A stretch of 64,000 bases of DNA from Promerops cafer (lineage: Eukaryota > Chordata > Aves > Passeriformes > Nectariniidae). The notes under the pieces are model-generated. The model was not told where the DNA came from. It did not search any database and saw only the letters and a program-made list of their open reading frames with translations. This document shows positions 12,401-24,400 of this stretch, piece by piece; position 1 is the stretch's first letter, and the number at the start of each line of letters is the position of its first letter. The DNA is taken from NCBI GenBank assembly GCA_013398275.1, contig VZSE01008980.1, positions 1,251,869-1,315,868 of the forward strand, read 5' to 3'. Position numbers and translations under genes: made by a program.

Positions 12401-13079
12401 TGCTTCATGTACCTTCTGCAGGGAAATGAGCCCTGAAACGCTCCCTAACGACCATGGCACGGAGTGTGGGGGGTGCCAGGGGCATGCAGGTGGTCACAGA
12501 GGCAAGTGAGGATGCCCAGGAGTTGCTGTAGACAATGTGGAAAGAAAAGGAGGAAACAGCCACTGAGCCCAGCCAAGGATGCAGTTCTCTCCATCCACGC
12601 AGGCCTTTCCTTCATGAGGGGACATCTTTACTGTTAAAAAGTTAAAATGTGCATTTTGTGTGGCTCAAATCCCAGCAGGAACAAGGCCTGGGGAAGGGGG
12701 GGAGTCTGAGTGAAGCAGGGCTGGGTGGGTTAATGTCCCCCCGGCTGCCTGGGGCTATCAAGCACTGTCTTTGGGCTAGTGCTGGGCTCTGTGTAGGGCA
12801 GCAGGTGAGACCCCATCTGTGAGAGGACCTGGGTCAGGCTTAGGACGGCCAAGAGCAGCTGATGTGCAAAACCTCTGGGATTTTATCCCTTTTTTCCTGT
12901 TGCAAAAACCTCATCTCGGGAGTTCTTCCCACCAGCCTTCCTCTGCACGAGCAGGAACTTCCCTGAGGGTGGCCGACTTCCCACCACCGCTTTCCAGGGG
13001 ATTTCTCCCCGTTTTCTCCAGAGCTCCTGCCCTGCCTGCGCAGCTGTGCAGCAGGGATGGTGCAGGGCCAGCTCTCCCC

Positions 13080-13330
13080 TCGGGCCTGTCTCTGCAGCAA
13101 TAAAGCTGTCGGCAGCGGCGCGGCCCCGGCGGCCTCGTGCTGGAGATGCGATTTGGGAGGCAGAGCTTCCCCTCCGTCCCTCCATCACCGCCCCGCCGTG
13201 TGCCAGGAGACAAAGCTGGCGCTTGTCCCGCCAGAGGAGCGCCGAGAGTCAGCCAAGACGTCTGGTGAGGAGGAAGAGGCTGTCTGTGAGCACCGAGGGA
13301 CGCCCTCACAGACCCCCTCCGCTCCATCCA
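13080..13330. other. CpG-rich islet in intergenic DNA
   Basis: About 20 CpG dinucleotides in some 240 bp (CGGCAGCGGCGCGGCC and similar), far above the surroundings. A donor-like CTG/GTGAGG lies at 13264/13265 on the plus strand. It could be the first exon of an unannotated non-coding transcript or simply a GC-rich patch. No known gene is recognised. Confidence 0.4.
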
Positions 13331-14197
13331 GCTTCCCAGCAGCATTCCCAAAGCCAGGAGCAGGCAGCCCGAGAGCTGTCTGGATCCCCACCAGAAAGAG
13401 AAACCCTACCTAAGGACCGGCAGCCCTGCAGCAATGCACGTGCCAGAGACATTTTTGCCCCTTCCCAACACATCCTTGCATTGTGCATGGGGAAACTGAG
13501 GCGGGAGGTTCCCAGAGGGGATGTCCACAACCCCTCAGTCTCACCAGCAGAACCCCTCAGTCCCACAGAAGGTGCTAAGGAAATAAGGAATTGCCATCCT
13601 GCCAAAAAGTCAAACGTTTCTGACTGTGGGGGTCACCTTTAAATATAGGAGCTTGGAATTTCACCTACAGAGAAATACTCATGAGAGGAGAAATTTCCTC
13701 TGGTCTTTACAAGTAAAACTGAATGCAAGAGAGGAATAAGGCACAGCACAAGGCACTGACCCTCCCCAAACACAACCCTCTCAGAACCCTGAAGAAGTGT
13801 TCTCTGAAGAGGTTTTCATCAAACCAAAATGTGCCTGCAAAATGCTGTCTGGTAAAACTCTACTCAGCTGGAAAAACACTGTCTGGCTTTTCCCCTTGAA
13901 GTTATCTCTCTAGACCTCATACAAAGCCTTATTTTTTCACTCCTTTCTGAGATGGGCTCCACCTCTCCATCTCAAGGTGCCCACAAATCATGATTTGCCT
14001 CTCTTTTTAATTCCACTTCAATTGCTTCTGCTCCTGCTGTGTGTTTGATTCACTCTCAGTTGTCTCAGAGCTTCTCAGTGCATTTCAGAACCAGAAATGT
14101 GTTCTCTTATTTGGCACTGGAGATGCTGCTGAAATTATTCAGCATGTGAAATAAAGTAGCCATCAGATATCCCTGAAAATTCAAACAGAGGGAAAAC

Positions 14198-14222
14198 TGG
14201 GATAGGGATGGGATGGGATGGG
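14198..14222 (+). repeat. GGGAT-type pentamer repeat beside an unresolved base
   Basis: GGGATAGGGATGGGATGGGA and one further GGATGG-like unit end at an N at 14223. The ambiguous base suggests a repeat-length problem in the assembly. Confidence 0.65.
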
Positions 14223-14387
14223 NGGTTGGTGATGCTCTCAGCACACAACGCTCCTGGGAAGCTGTGAAGGGATGGAGACAGTTGTGTGCAGGGAAGCAGC
14301 TCCTGCCTCATGTCCTGCCATGTCCTGGGACATGAGGTCGTCACTTGGGACCCTTCTGCTTCAGTCCTTGTCTCTCAGGCACGTGGT

Positions 14388-14484
14388 GGGATTTTTGGAA
14401 TTGTCCTGTGCAGGGCCAGGATTTGAGCTCGATGATCCCTGTGGGTCCCTTCCAGCTCAGGCTATTCTGTCATTCTGTTCTGTG
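14388..14484 (+). mobile_element. CR1 LINE 3' fragment, other subfamily
   Basis: Has GCAGGGCCAGGATTTGAGCT, CGATGATCCCTGTGGGTCCC and TTCCAGCTCAGGCTATTCTG, the variant CR1 tail with GAGCTCGATGATCC, followed by two ATTCTGT-like units. Confidence 0.78.
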
Positions 14485-17400
14485 TTTCCTGGGTTATTTC
14501 TGTTCGTGCTGGGACCCAGGGAATGCTGGGGTCAGGAGGAGCTCTGGCCCTTTCCTGAGGGCTTGGCGAGGGATGAAGAGGTATTTCTGTGTCAGCCAGT
14601 GTCACTGGGAGCTCCAGGCTGACTTTCTCATGGGAAGAGCAGACTTCATCCCTCCAAGTGACCCCTCCTGTGTGCATTTGTGCCTGTGATCCTGACATCT
14701 CCCCCCACGGCCAACACTGGCCCTGGCCAAGCCCCTGCTGTCCATCCCTGTGGCCTTGGCAGTGCATGGGAGCCCTCCAAGGTGGGTTATGGGGAAGGAA
14801 GGAGGGGTCTGGCAATGCACTGGAGGGTGTGTGATTTCACATCTCCCCTTTGAGGCTGAGCCTGATGTAGGGCTGAAGAGCCCAGGGAACCCAAGAGCCC
14901 CCAGCACAGCTCGGCTGGAAATAGATACGGGTCCATCCCACCCTGGTGTTGTTGTTGGCAGGCAGGCTTGGAGGCCTCCAGGTTGCACTTGTCAAGAGCA
15001 CAAGCACAGGAAAATTGTTCTCATCTGAACAAACACCACCAGTTGCTGCCAGCTGTTCCAGTGCCCCAGCAGAGGATTCACGTGGCTGGCCCTTTTCCCC
15101 AGCCTGGCTACTGGTTTCACTGGCAGGCCAGAAGGGCTTGTCCCTCTCCAGGGGATGTTTTCAGGGGATGTTTTGTTGCTCATCCTCTCTCCAGCTTCCA
15201 CCCAGGTGAAGGAATGGGGTCAGTGTGGACACGCTGAGCACTGCCCTTCTCCTCTGCTCACCTGTGACACAGGGAAGGGTTCTGTGGCAGGGCTGCACTT
15301 CCCAGAGGGTGGGAGGATGGCAGGATGCAGAGTGAGAATTCTGCAACCAGCAGCAGCTTTGCCTCAGGGGTGCATTTGCAGCAGTTTGTTGTGCTGGCCT
15401 CACACTGCGATGCTCAGGGTCTGTCTCTGCAGGCTCACATGTGACTGCTGAAGGACAGAGCCAGCTCCACCCCACGGAGCTCCCACCAGGGAATACCCTC
15501 TGACATCTGCCTCTCTCCAAACACGGCCACTTTTAGCCCTTCTCTATGTTTTTTCCCCAAAACCCAGCTGCTGTCCTGCCTTTGGGACCTGCCCTGTAGA
15601 GTATCAGGTGGGGGTGCAGGTCAGCTTGTGTCACTTGTATGAGCTGCATGAAACCACCAGCTAAAGTGTCTCACAGAGATAAATCCATGGATTCCTCCCC
15701 TCCCTCAGGCCTCTCCCTGCAGGGAGGACGTGGTTTCCCAGGGCTGCAGAGCACGGCCATGCTGTGAACAGGGCTGTGCTGGCAGATGTGCTGTCCCCGT
15801 GTCCCCCAGCCAACCTAAACAGGACCGAGTGACCCAGTAACATATTTTATATTGCATTATAATGTAATCTTCTCTTCATAGCTGCTGCCTGCTGGGTGTC
15901 TGCTGCAGAGGAATTTTTGTGCCCTGAGAAGAGGGTGGCTCCGGGCCCCAGGAGATCTGCCTGGTTGATTGAGGAACAAGATTTCTCCTGTCTGTCTTGG
16001 CCAGCTCACAGAGCAGAGCTGTGCTTCTCTGTGTGCAGTGGGAACGTCACCAGTGTGGGATGGGATTGTCTCCACCTCTGTTCTCAGCCACGCTCAGGTT
16101 TGTTGCATGGTGGGTGTTTTAATGGGAAACCTTCCCTGAGAAAGCCTGCCTGGCTGCAGCCCAACGCAGCCCTTACTCCCTGCTCTCGTATAGCTTCGAT
16201 CTGTTCCTAATTGCCAGAAAAAAAGCCAAACCCCACCTGCTTCCTGCCACCCACAGGCAGCCCACCAGGCCCACTCCTCCACTTTCCAGGTTTGAAGTCA
16301 CCTCTTATTGCTGCTCTCTCTGTAAGACATTTCCAAAGTGTCTGACAAAATTGAAATACTCAGAAACCTCCCTGAAGCAGAAGCCTGCAGCTCTCAGGGC
16401 ATGAAGGATGTCTGCTGCTTCAGAGCATCTCCAGCTCTCTGGGTACCTCCTGGCACCAAGAGATGGAGAGGGCAAGAAAGGCCCCAAAACTACTTAAAAT
16501 GTGAGCAATTTTTCCTCCTTTAAACCCCACCGTGGCTCTCTCATCAGTGCAAGGAAATGCATCTGCGTTCCTCTTTTACTGCTCGCTGCTATTTGGTGAT
16601 TAAAAAATGGGGCAGCTGGGGCCACTCATTCTTGACCTGGAGGAAAGCAGGAGGCTTATAAAAACTCTGAGTGCTGCAGGAATTATGAGGTAATTAAAAA
16701 AAAAAATCAGGCCAGAGCTGGGACCACGTCAATAAATGCAGAAGGAGCTGATGTCAGCCCCATGCAGGATGTGGGGACCGATGGCTCTGCTCTCTGCTCC
16801 TGGTGCTGAAGCCTCATGGTTCCCACAGGCAGGGAGTTGGGAATTCAGGACACAGAACAGGTTCTGGGGCTGGGTGGGCTCTTATTTCCTTGGTGCATTC
16901 GGCTGACTTGAACCCCTCTCTCACAAATGTAAATCCCGTGTGAGACTTGGCAGTGGATATTCTAGCAAAGCAAGATGAGGAGGCACCAAAAAAGCAAAAA
17001 GTAATATTTAAAGGGATGAGGATGGGTTCCAAATCACCATTTTGGGGGTTAAGAGGCCTGGTTTTAGGGAGAAGCATATTTTGCTGGCCACAGGGTCATA
17101 AGGATTAAACTAGGGGGAAAAAAAATGTGTTTTGTTTATCTAGAATACATCTAACCCAATTTAACCCAAGACTCAGCTTGAGTTTCCTGACTTGACAAGA
17201 AAAAGGACAGAGGAATCATCATGAATTAATATGCATTAATTAAATATATATATTTTTTAAATTATGTATCTCTATATATTTATATATCAATTTACATATA
17301 ATTGTATATATATATTTGTATATATTATTAATTTAATTCAATTAAATCAATATGCACTATTAAAATTAATAATTGCCTTTCCATTTCTCATTGCAATGAT

Positions 17401-18299
17401 CTGATTTGGTCTTTCCAAACCTGGGGACGGAGGTGCTCCGATGGGGCTGCTCAGGCCTGCCAGGCTGGGGCTGGAACGTTCCTCTGAGGTGGAAATCATT
17501 TCTCATGCACACCACAGGGAGTGCAGCCTATTCTGTGCTTCCTCTTAGGAAAATCCCAGCGAGCCATCCCTGGGCTCTTAGGCTGTGGTGAGAGCATTTG
17601 CTGACATCCCCTGACAAAATTTAATACAGGAGGAGGCAAAAAAGTCTGGTTTTGGGTCTGTGCTCACAAAGCTCCCGTCCAGCAGCTTTACTGATCATTG
17701 GTCATTTATTTACTGTCTGCTGGGGAGCTGCATGGGTAAGAGTGATGCCAGCTGCTCCTTCGGGACTGGGGATAAAACCCAGGGCTGTCCCAAATGTCCA
17801 GAGAGGGTCCTTGGGTTTGGGCTTGGCTTTCCCTTCTGACTGTTCATCTCTGCCTCCGAAGAGAAGGAAGGAGATGCACTTGACGTGAAGTGAAGTGACA
17901 CAAACCACAGAGGCCAGTGGGGATCACTGGGCAATGAACTGGTTCTTGTGGCTGGCAGCTGCCTGGGGGCCAGCTCACATCACTGCTCTGGGACTCGGTG
18001 TCTGGGAAGCAAAATCAGTGCCTTGTGTGGTGAAACCACTTCAGGGAGAGCAGAGCTCTGGTGTTTGACAGCAAAGTGGCCCAAACCAGCTTGTGCAGCT
18101 GCAACTGAGGAGAGCTCGATGGACCCAGTGGTTCCAGTTTCCAGGTGTTTGAAGGGAGAGGGGTTGGGATGCAGGGCGTGTGTGTCACTGTGGTGCCAGG
18201 CTGCTCTCCACGCAGCTGCCTCCACGTTCTTGTAAAACCACACACTCTGTGAGGCTTTGGTGTTTTAGCCAAAAGCATTTGACTGGCTTGAGCTTGGCC
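14485..18299. other. Intergenic, no gene seen
   Basis: Unique sequence with the AT-rich tract at 17221-17378. Nothing else could be identified. Confidence 0.55.
17221..17378 (+). repeat. AT-rich low-complexity tract
   Basis: About 155 bp of nearly pure A/T with many TATATA and TTAAT words and several partly self-complementary segments. A matrix-attachment or simple-repeat origin is possible; nothing shows function. Confidence 0.65.
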
Positions 18300-18418
18300 C
18301 AGAAGTGCTCAAAGCCAGGTTGAACAGGGACTGGGGCAAGGTGTCCCTGCCCATGGCTGGGGCTGGAATGAGTTATCTTTAAGCTCCCTCCCAACACAAA
18401 CCATTCTGGGATTTTATG
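18300..18418 (+). mobile_element. CR1 LINE 3' fragment
   Basis: Diverged CR1 tail: GCTCAAAGCCAGGTTGAACA, AAGGTGTCCCTGCCCATGGC and CAACACAAACCATTCTGGGA. Confidence 0.75.
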
Positions 18419-21400
18419 GTCACTATTTGGAGCTGGAGGTGGAGATTCAGGTGACAGCTGAGTAGGGGAAGATGCTGGGGACACAGTGGGGGAAGCACTT
18501 CAACCTCCCAGCTGGGTCCTTGCTGCTTTTGGGAGGAGGTCCTGGGAAACACCACCCAGGTGCTCAGGGCTCAGACAGACAAACGTGGAAGCCCCAGCCA
18601 GGGCACAGAAACGTTGTGTGGAAAGAACTGGAGTTCTTCCAACAGAAAGGGAGAGACCAGAACACTGAGACCCCTCTGCCAGCCTGGCTACAGTCCATAG
18701 GCAGATAAAATCCTTTTGTGGGTGGATGACTGGGATGGAGGGTGTGCACAGCATAGCCCCTGATCCTGAGAGGGCCCATCCAGGCCAAAAAGGGACCACG
18801 TAGCCTCTGTTTAGGTGTGGAAATGGCACACACAGCTGGCATCTCCTGAGCTTGGCATGGTAGCCCAGGCTGGGGCACCCTCACTCTGCAGGGGCCGTAC
18901 GGGCACCAGGCCCTTGCCCCAGGCCAGCTCTGCCTTCTGCACTTCATTTTTAGAGCAGCTCCTTTGCTTCCCTGCTTGCTCCAGTCACATTTACTGGCTT
19001 TTCCCTCCCTGGAGAGCAGGAAAACACAAAGCCAGGCTGGTGCTAATGGGACACGTCTGGGAGCTGGAAGGGAATGACCCTCGCTGGAGACTTTGCTGCC
19101 TCTGCTGCAGAGCAAACCCTTCCCCTCACCAGCTCAGCATGCATCCCCATCATAGGGAAAAGGGGATTTGCACGGGGTCCCAGCACGCAGGGGACAAGCT
19201 GGGGAGCAGAGGGCTTCCCCTGGGTTTTGCCCTTGCTGCACCACGAGGGCGCCGTGTCTGAGTTACCCACATGTTCCAGCAGGTTGTTGTTCCTGAGATC
19301 AGTCTCCAAAGCCCTCCTGCAGCAGGATTTGGCTCCATCCAATTTCACAGACGGGGAAATGAAGGCACAAGGCACAAGTTAGGGACAGCAGATGCCCCTG
19401 CTGTCTAAGGCACGGGCAGGAGGAGAGTGGAATTCCTCCTGTCCCTCAATATCCCTGAGCCTGTCCCACTTGTCCACGAGGCTCTCCTTTCCTGGCCAGA
19501 CATGGCAGGGCACGCACTCAGCTCTCTGATCTGGCTCTGATCAGTGATCTGGCACTCAGCTGCCCCGTGTGGCTCCCCCGGGGCCGGCTCCGAGCAGACA
19601 CCAGGAGCCAAAGAGCCGGGCTAGCACCCCTCCCTGGGGAAGCAGATGGCAAATACCTGCCAACACTCACAGCTGGAAAGGCAGCAGATGTGGTGGAGGG
19701 GAAGGATTTGGCTCCTGGGGGGACAGCCCCCCAACCTCTCCTCCTCTTCCAGAAGATGGGCAGGTGCTCCATCTCTGTTGAGTGCAGATTTGGGATAACT
19801 CCCGGGTGTGACATCTCCACCAAGCTGAGCCATATCTGCTTTCACAGCTCTGCTGAAGCTCCCAGGTAACCCCCCAGGCTGGCACTTGGCTGCCAAAACT
19901 CAGTGCAGCAAGTCCTGGGAGCCTCTCCAGAGAGCAGCTGCCTCCTCCAGGAGCAGCCCACGGGAGGTTTTTGGGAGCAGCCTCCTGCCAGCCACCTCTG
20001 TCCCCATCCCACAGTCCTGCAGCACTCAGAGCTTGGCTGTACAATGCCAGCAGAGCTCAGCTGTTCTCCCAGCGTGTGCCCTGGCAGGAATTAAAGCCCT
20101 GCCTTTAATTACAGCCCTACCCAGCCCATTCCCATCCCCACAGAGCCCCTCACGTGTCCCTGTAACCACTGCCCACCAAAAGCCTTTTGGGGCAGTCAGC
20201 AGAGAAGGGAAGGTTTCCCCTGTCAATTCTCCCACAATAATTTCTGGCTTCATTAACACATGTTCCCTCTTTGGGACCCATCTGGCAGCCAAGCTGTGAC
20301 TTCGCCCTTGAGAAAAATCTCAGGTTTTTGCCTGATTTCAGGGTCTTTATACAAATATGAGGCCTTAGTGAGAATGATGTGGGGAAGAAATCCAGCCTCA
20401 CTGCTTTGTTTCCTGAATATTTTCATCCCAGCTGATGGTTTCAGGTTGGTGGGTGTGGGGTTTTTCCCCTTTTATGAATGAACTTTTGCAGAAAGGGAGG
20501 TATGAGCTTGGATGTTTTCATCCTCAGATTTTAGTGATCATTAATAAAGCCTGCAAGCACGAGCCAAAGATTTGGGATGTAACAGCTTCCTAGTGGAAAA
20601 GGGGATTTTTTCCAAACCATAAGGTTTTGCAAAGATAACACCTTTTTCCTGATAAATTCTTTTCACTTTATTTCCAGCTTTTTGTCTTGCTCTTGTAAAA
20701 AAAACTTGCCAGGTATATATTTAGATATATATTTATCATAGAGATGCCTGCTTTAAACAAATTAGTTAATTAAATGAAATATTTCTGCCTGGTTAAGAGA
20801 GAAAAAGTGCAGCTATTTATCACTGAAAGGGATTTTGCTGTGAGCCCCTCTTGAAGGCAGGCTGTGCCCAAATCAGGTGAGCATGAGAGATTTGCCCCAT
20901 CTCCCTGGTCACCCCAGGCCTGGCAGTGCAGGAGATGGGGGCACCCAGGGAGGGGCAGGAGGCAGATTCTGCCTCCCCTGAGCTCAGGGCAGTCTCATCT
21001 CCACCTTGTGATGAATCCCAGCTGATTTTCCAGCCTGAGCTGTCCAGCCACTCATGTGGGATTATGAACTGGAACTTTTACAGGCTGTATGTGGGGTTTG
21101 TGGCTTCCTTTGCCTTTCTCTGTCTCCAAAGTCCAGGGTCCTTAATAAATCATCCTCTAGCCTGAGTTGAGTCTTGCTGTTTTAAGTTTAACTAGATTAT
21201 TTTTTTGCTGATAAGCCAGACTTTGAATCCTTCCCAAGATCACGGGTTGGGGCCTGTAATATCATGGAGGAGAGGCTGTCCATGGTGATCTATCACATGC
21301 AGGGGGAAAGCTCTCAGCTTTCCCTCAGATCAGCACTTAAAGGCACAGCACTTGTATCTCGTGGAGCTGGTGGGAGGGAAGAGTCAGGGCTCCCACCAGA

Positions 21401-24400
21401 TACATGGAAAATGGCCTGGGATGACAGGAAAATGTTGGATTATACATCTATTTATTGCACTGTAACAGTGCCAACAACTTCCTCAGGCTTTGATCCTGAC
21501 CTCGCTCCAAATTTCTCCTCTTCCGTCCGAACAGACCCAAATCCACCCAAGGGTGGGATTGAAGTGGAGCAAAGCATTGAGAGAACCTGCTACACCCTCT
21601 TGTTGTTTCCCTCAATCTTCTTTGCCACCACCCTGACACCACATAAATTTATTTTCCTTGACAACTCCAGGCAAATGTGTCACATTTTCGGGTCCATCAT
21701 GACCCCATCCTTGTTCTCCCAGCCAGTGCCTGAGCTCCTCTCCCAGCATTGCTGTTGACTTTGGCCTCCTCCTCAGAGCCCAGACCAGCTCCCACCACAT
21801 CCCACAGAGGTGTCCCAGCTGTGTTCCTGTAGGATCAACCCTGTAGGATCAACATGGCACAGGTCACCCTTGCATCAGGAGAAGGACCAGCCCTGCTCTG
21901 GGCAGAGCAGCTCCGTGAGGGGCTTTACTGGGATGAGGTGGGAAGGGGAGGAGTTTTCCTTGAGGCATGTCACGTGCTCACAGCCTGTGGAAAGAATGGA
22001 TTAATCAGGATTAAAGGTATTCCTGAGAGAGCAGCCATGAGGAATGGTCGGGATCCACGGGACACGTGCGTGGCTGTGGTTTCCAGAGCCATTCTCCCTC
22101 TGCCTGATACTGGGCAGCCCAGTCCCTTCCACCCCACTCTGCCCCTGGGTGTGATCCCCCAGCCTGGCTCATTCACCCAGCTCAGTCAAACCAACCCCAT
22201 CCCAGTCCCAGCATCCCCCCAGGCCTGGATGGGGATGGCACATTTTTTATCTCACTTGGCCCAGCAGGACACAAATTCCTGCAGCTCTGGGGTCGGGAGG
22301 CAGCTCCCTGTGTCACACACATCAGTTTGTTGTGTTGGGAAATCTCTGCTGCTGCCCAGCTGGGGGCTGGACATCAGCCAGGGGCTCTGTGGGAAGGCAA
22401 GATGGAAGACACGGTGAAGCTGTGTCTTCATGGGAATTTGTCTTGCTTTTGCCTTTTTTTTAATTTTTTTCTTTTAGGGGGAAATTTTAAACCACCAAGA
22501 TGCCATTTTTGTTTTTCTGCAGCTCAGGGAGGTCAGTGGCTGTGAGCTGAAGGCATCTGCCCTGTCCATGCTGCCTTCCTGATGCAGCCACCAGCACATG
22601 CAGCACCAGCACCTTCCCCTCGGAGAATCTTGCAGGAGATCAGCTTGGCTGGCAAAGGCTGGGCCCAGCTCAGCTGTGGGCTGTGCTCCTCTCCAGTGAA
22701 CCACGTTGCAGGGACACTGGCAGCATCCCCTGTGGGATTTGGGGGGTCCTGGATTCCCTCCCACCTCTCCTCACTGCAGCCATCACTCACAATCCAATTC
22801 CCAAGGTGCATCCCCCAGGGAGGGGGAGAGCTTCAGCACGTATCTGCTGATGGATGTGTGTTTTCCTTGGCCTTCTCTGCCTCGTGGCTGCTGGATAGTT
22901 ATCTGAGTGATGAATTCATCTGCACAGGGACCCCTGGATCATGGGGCAGAGGGAAAGCATCTATTAGAGCAGCTTGGCGTGAGGGAGAAGGAATAACAAA
23001 AGGAGAGGGGTGGTGGTTGCACATCAAAGTCGTGTCTCCACTTTCCAAGCCCTTATCTTCCCTCGCCTATCTCCTGGATTTCATCTGGCCGTGGTGAAAG
23101 CAGGCACAAGCCAGTGGTCTGGTCTGTCAGAGGCTCTGCAGGGAGAGACAGGGTTTTTGAACTCCAGCTATGCTGGGCGTGTTACTTTCCTCACTGCCCA
23201 CCAGGGATGGTTTCCTGCAGGGTGGAGAGCCCTGCTCTTCCATGGAAGTGCTGCAGCTCCAGGCCATGGCACTGCCATGGGGGGATGTGGCAGGGGACAT
23301 CAGTGTCACCGCCTGGATCACACACAGAGCCCTGGTGTGAAAACCTCCAGCCTGGTGCCAGGCTGCTCCACGTCCCTTGTGGAGCCAGCAGCTCCCAGCT
23401 TGCTGAGCTCACAGATTGCAGCAGCAGGGAGAGAGCTGGGACCTGAGCCCTCATCCCTGGCCCCTCCTTGTGCCTGTGCATGTGTAGGTGTGGGGTGCTG
23501 TTGAAGATGAGGATCCTTTCTCCCCTAAACCACCAGGACACGCTGCCTGCTTGGATCTGGGAGCCTTTTCTCAGGACTGAGTGCCCCAGCAGGAACCTGA
23601 AGTTCACAGAGTGGGACCGTGGGCTTTACATCCCCTGTAAGGAGATGCAGGCAGTGATCTCTGTGACAGCTGAAACCCAAATACCCCTTAGGAACAGCAG
23701 GCTGGCTTGGAGTTGGATTTATTTCAGGAAAGTGGTAACGTGTCTCTGCTGGATGGAACAAATCCAGGACAGGGATGCAGGGCTAAGCCCTCCTGGGACA
23801 TTAGGGAGGTGCAGGTGGGTATGGAGAGTCCTATGGAAAGAGATCTGGACCCTGTTTCTGTGCTGTATTGCCCTGAAAACAAGCCCCTTTCTTTTCTTCC
23901 CGAATCCAGGGCCTGAAAGTGAAACCACTATCCCAAGTGCTCCGACAGAGGAGTTGTGGGGAGCAGCCTCTTGCCTTGGTTTCTCCGAGCTGTGTCCCCA
24001 GGGCAGGTTGTGACAGCCAGGCCTGAGAGAGAAAGCAAACCCTCCATCACCTCACCCCTTTGGACTGCCAAATCACAGGGCTGCAATCAGAAAGCTCAGT
24101 AGATCCCCCTGGACCTCCTGGAGATCATCTGAGTGGCAAAGCAGTAGGGAAAAAAGCAGGAAAATGGGTTAAATTTCTTCTTCCCCACAGCCTCCAAGCG
24201 TTCATGACGGGACCTTTTGCCAGCGTTGTGCAATGCTGGCTCACGTTTTGCTTGAACTTTAGTCCTGCTTTAATCCATGCCACAGTAACCTCCAGGGAAA
24301 GGAATGTTGCTGATTCCTGACTTCAGCTGTGATCAAAACCTTTCAGCTCCTTCCCAGGCCATTGTTGTGTGTCCTGTCAGCACTGTCCCCAGGGCAAGGG

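Larger units (their letters stand above)
9469..14387. other. Intergenic, mostly GC-rich, with AT-rich block and CpG islet
   Basis: No gene recognised. Positions 10600-10880 form an AT-rich unique block with TTTATGAACG, GTTTTAATCATG and GAATTTAATTTC words. Positions 11400-12500 are GC-rich, with long but featureless open frames on both strands. The CpG islet at 13080-13330 is listed separately. Confidence 0.45.

Noticed and set aside
13046..13642. 198-codon open frame, arginine- and serine-rich
   Set aside because: GC-rich islet with few stops; no recognisable domain, and both strands are open over the same region.
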